6,054 nucleotides of DNA from Campylobacteraceae bacterium (GTDB lineage Bacteria > Campylobacterota > Campylobacteria > Campylobacterales > Sulfurovaceae), in contig JALVXO010000272.1 of the NCBI GenBank assembly GCA_027022775.1, positions 1 to 6,054 of the forward strand, in the 5' to 3' direction. The notes under the pieces are model-generated. The model made no database searches. It had not been told where the DNA came from and saw nothing but the letters and a program-made list of their open reading frames with translations. Shown piece by piece: positions 6,012-6,054 of this stretch (position 1 is its first letter; the number at the start of each line of letters is the position of its first letter). The translations under genes were made by a program, and so were the position numbers.

Positions 6012-6024
6012 ACTAATTGCCTCT
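6004..6024. terminator. Hairpin between converging genes, spanning both stop codons
   Basis: AGAGGTAA (6004-6011) pairs with TTGCCTCT (6017-6024), eight pairs including one G-U, around a five-base loop. The TAA of the secreted-protein gene lies in one arm, and the minus-strand stop (6013-6015) lies mostly in the loop. The T run after it is broken (TATTTGCTTT), so termination may be weak or act in both directions. Confidence 0.4.
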
Positions 6025-6054
6025 TATTTGCTTTACAAACTCTTGAATATCCTC
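6013..6054 (-). CDS. C-terminal end of a converging gene (13 codons visible)
   Basis: Read on the minus strand, the window's right edge is open from 6054 down to a TAG at 6015-6013 and gives ...EDIQEFVKQIRGN. The sensible amphipathic composition, the convergent layout and the shared hairpin suggest the real end of a gene whose body lies outside. DIQEFVKQIR loosely resembles the last helix of small c-type cytochromes, but thirteen residues are too few to name a product. Confidence 0.4.
   Translation of the reverse strand, partial: EDIQEFVKQIRGN

Overview
This 6 kb window looks like chromosome from an environmental, free-living type of Campylobacterota (the old Epsilonproteobacteria, Sulfurimonas/Sulfurovum-like). 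The evidence is the low GC, short AT-rich intergenic DNA, a promoter with a strong -10 but no -35, and GyrA, HemE and Bcp sequences that read as close relatives of the Campylobacter and Helicobacter proteins as I remember them. The genus cannot be fixed by eye.

Left two thirds (1-4401, minus strand): a tightly packed four-gene unit transcribed right to left, gyrA - asd - yqhA-like - hemE (hemE runs off the left edge). gyrA/asd and asd/yqhA each share a single base in a TAATG stop/start junction, and yqhA overlaps hemE by 8 bases. The ribosome binding sites of the downstream genes lie inside the last codons of the gene before. The unit mixes DNA topology (gyrase A), the lysine/threonine/methionine/diaminopimelate branch point (aspartate-semialdehyde dehydrogenase), a small four-helix membrane protein of the UPF0114 family, and haem synthesis (uroporphyrinogen decarboxylase). 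These functions are not obviously linked, so the shared trait is probably constant housekeeping expression.

Middle (4402-4638): the divergent control region between gyrA and bcp. It has a clear -10 for each direction, an 18-bp near-palindrome, and a 13-bp exact inverted copy of part of it lying on the gyrA -10. This looks like an operator pair for an unknown regulator.

Right third (4639-6054): bcp, a PrxQ/Bcp thioredoxin-dependent peroxiredoxin, followed by an array of 7-bp units (core AAAGC) in two opposed blocks of six that starts within the last codons of bcp. Next comes a gene for a secreted, lysozyme-like protein of a conserved but uncharacterised family. A last hairpin carries both its stop codon and the stop of a converging minus-strand gene, of which only 13 codons are visible.

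No mobile element, CRISPR array or RNA gene is visible. The least ordinary parts are the heptad array, the operator-like dyad and the lysozyme-like secreted protein.
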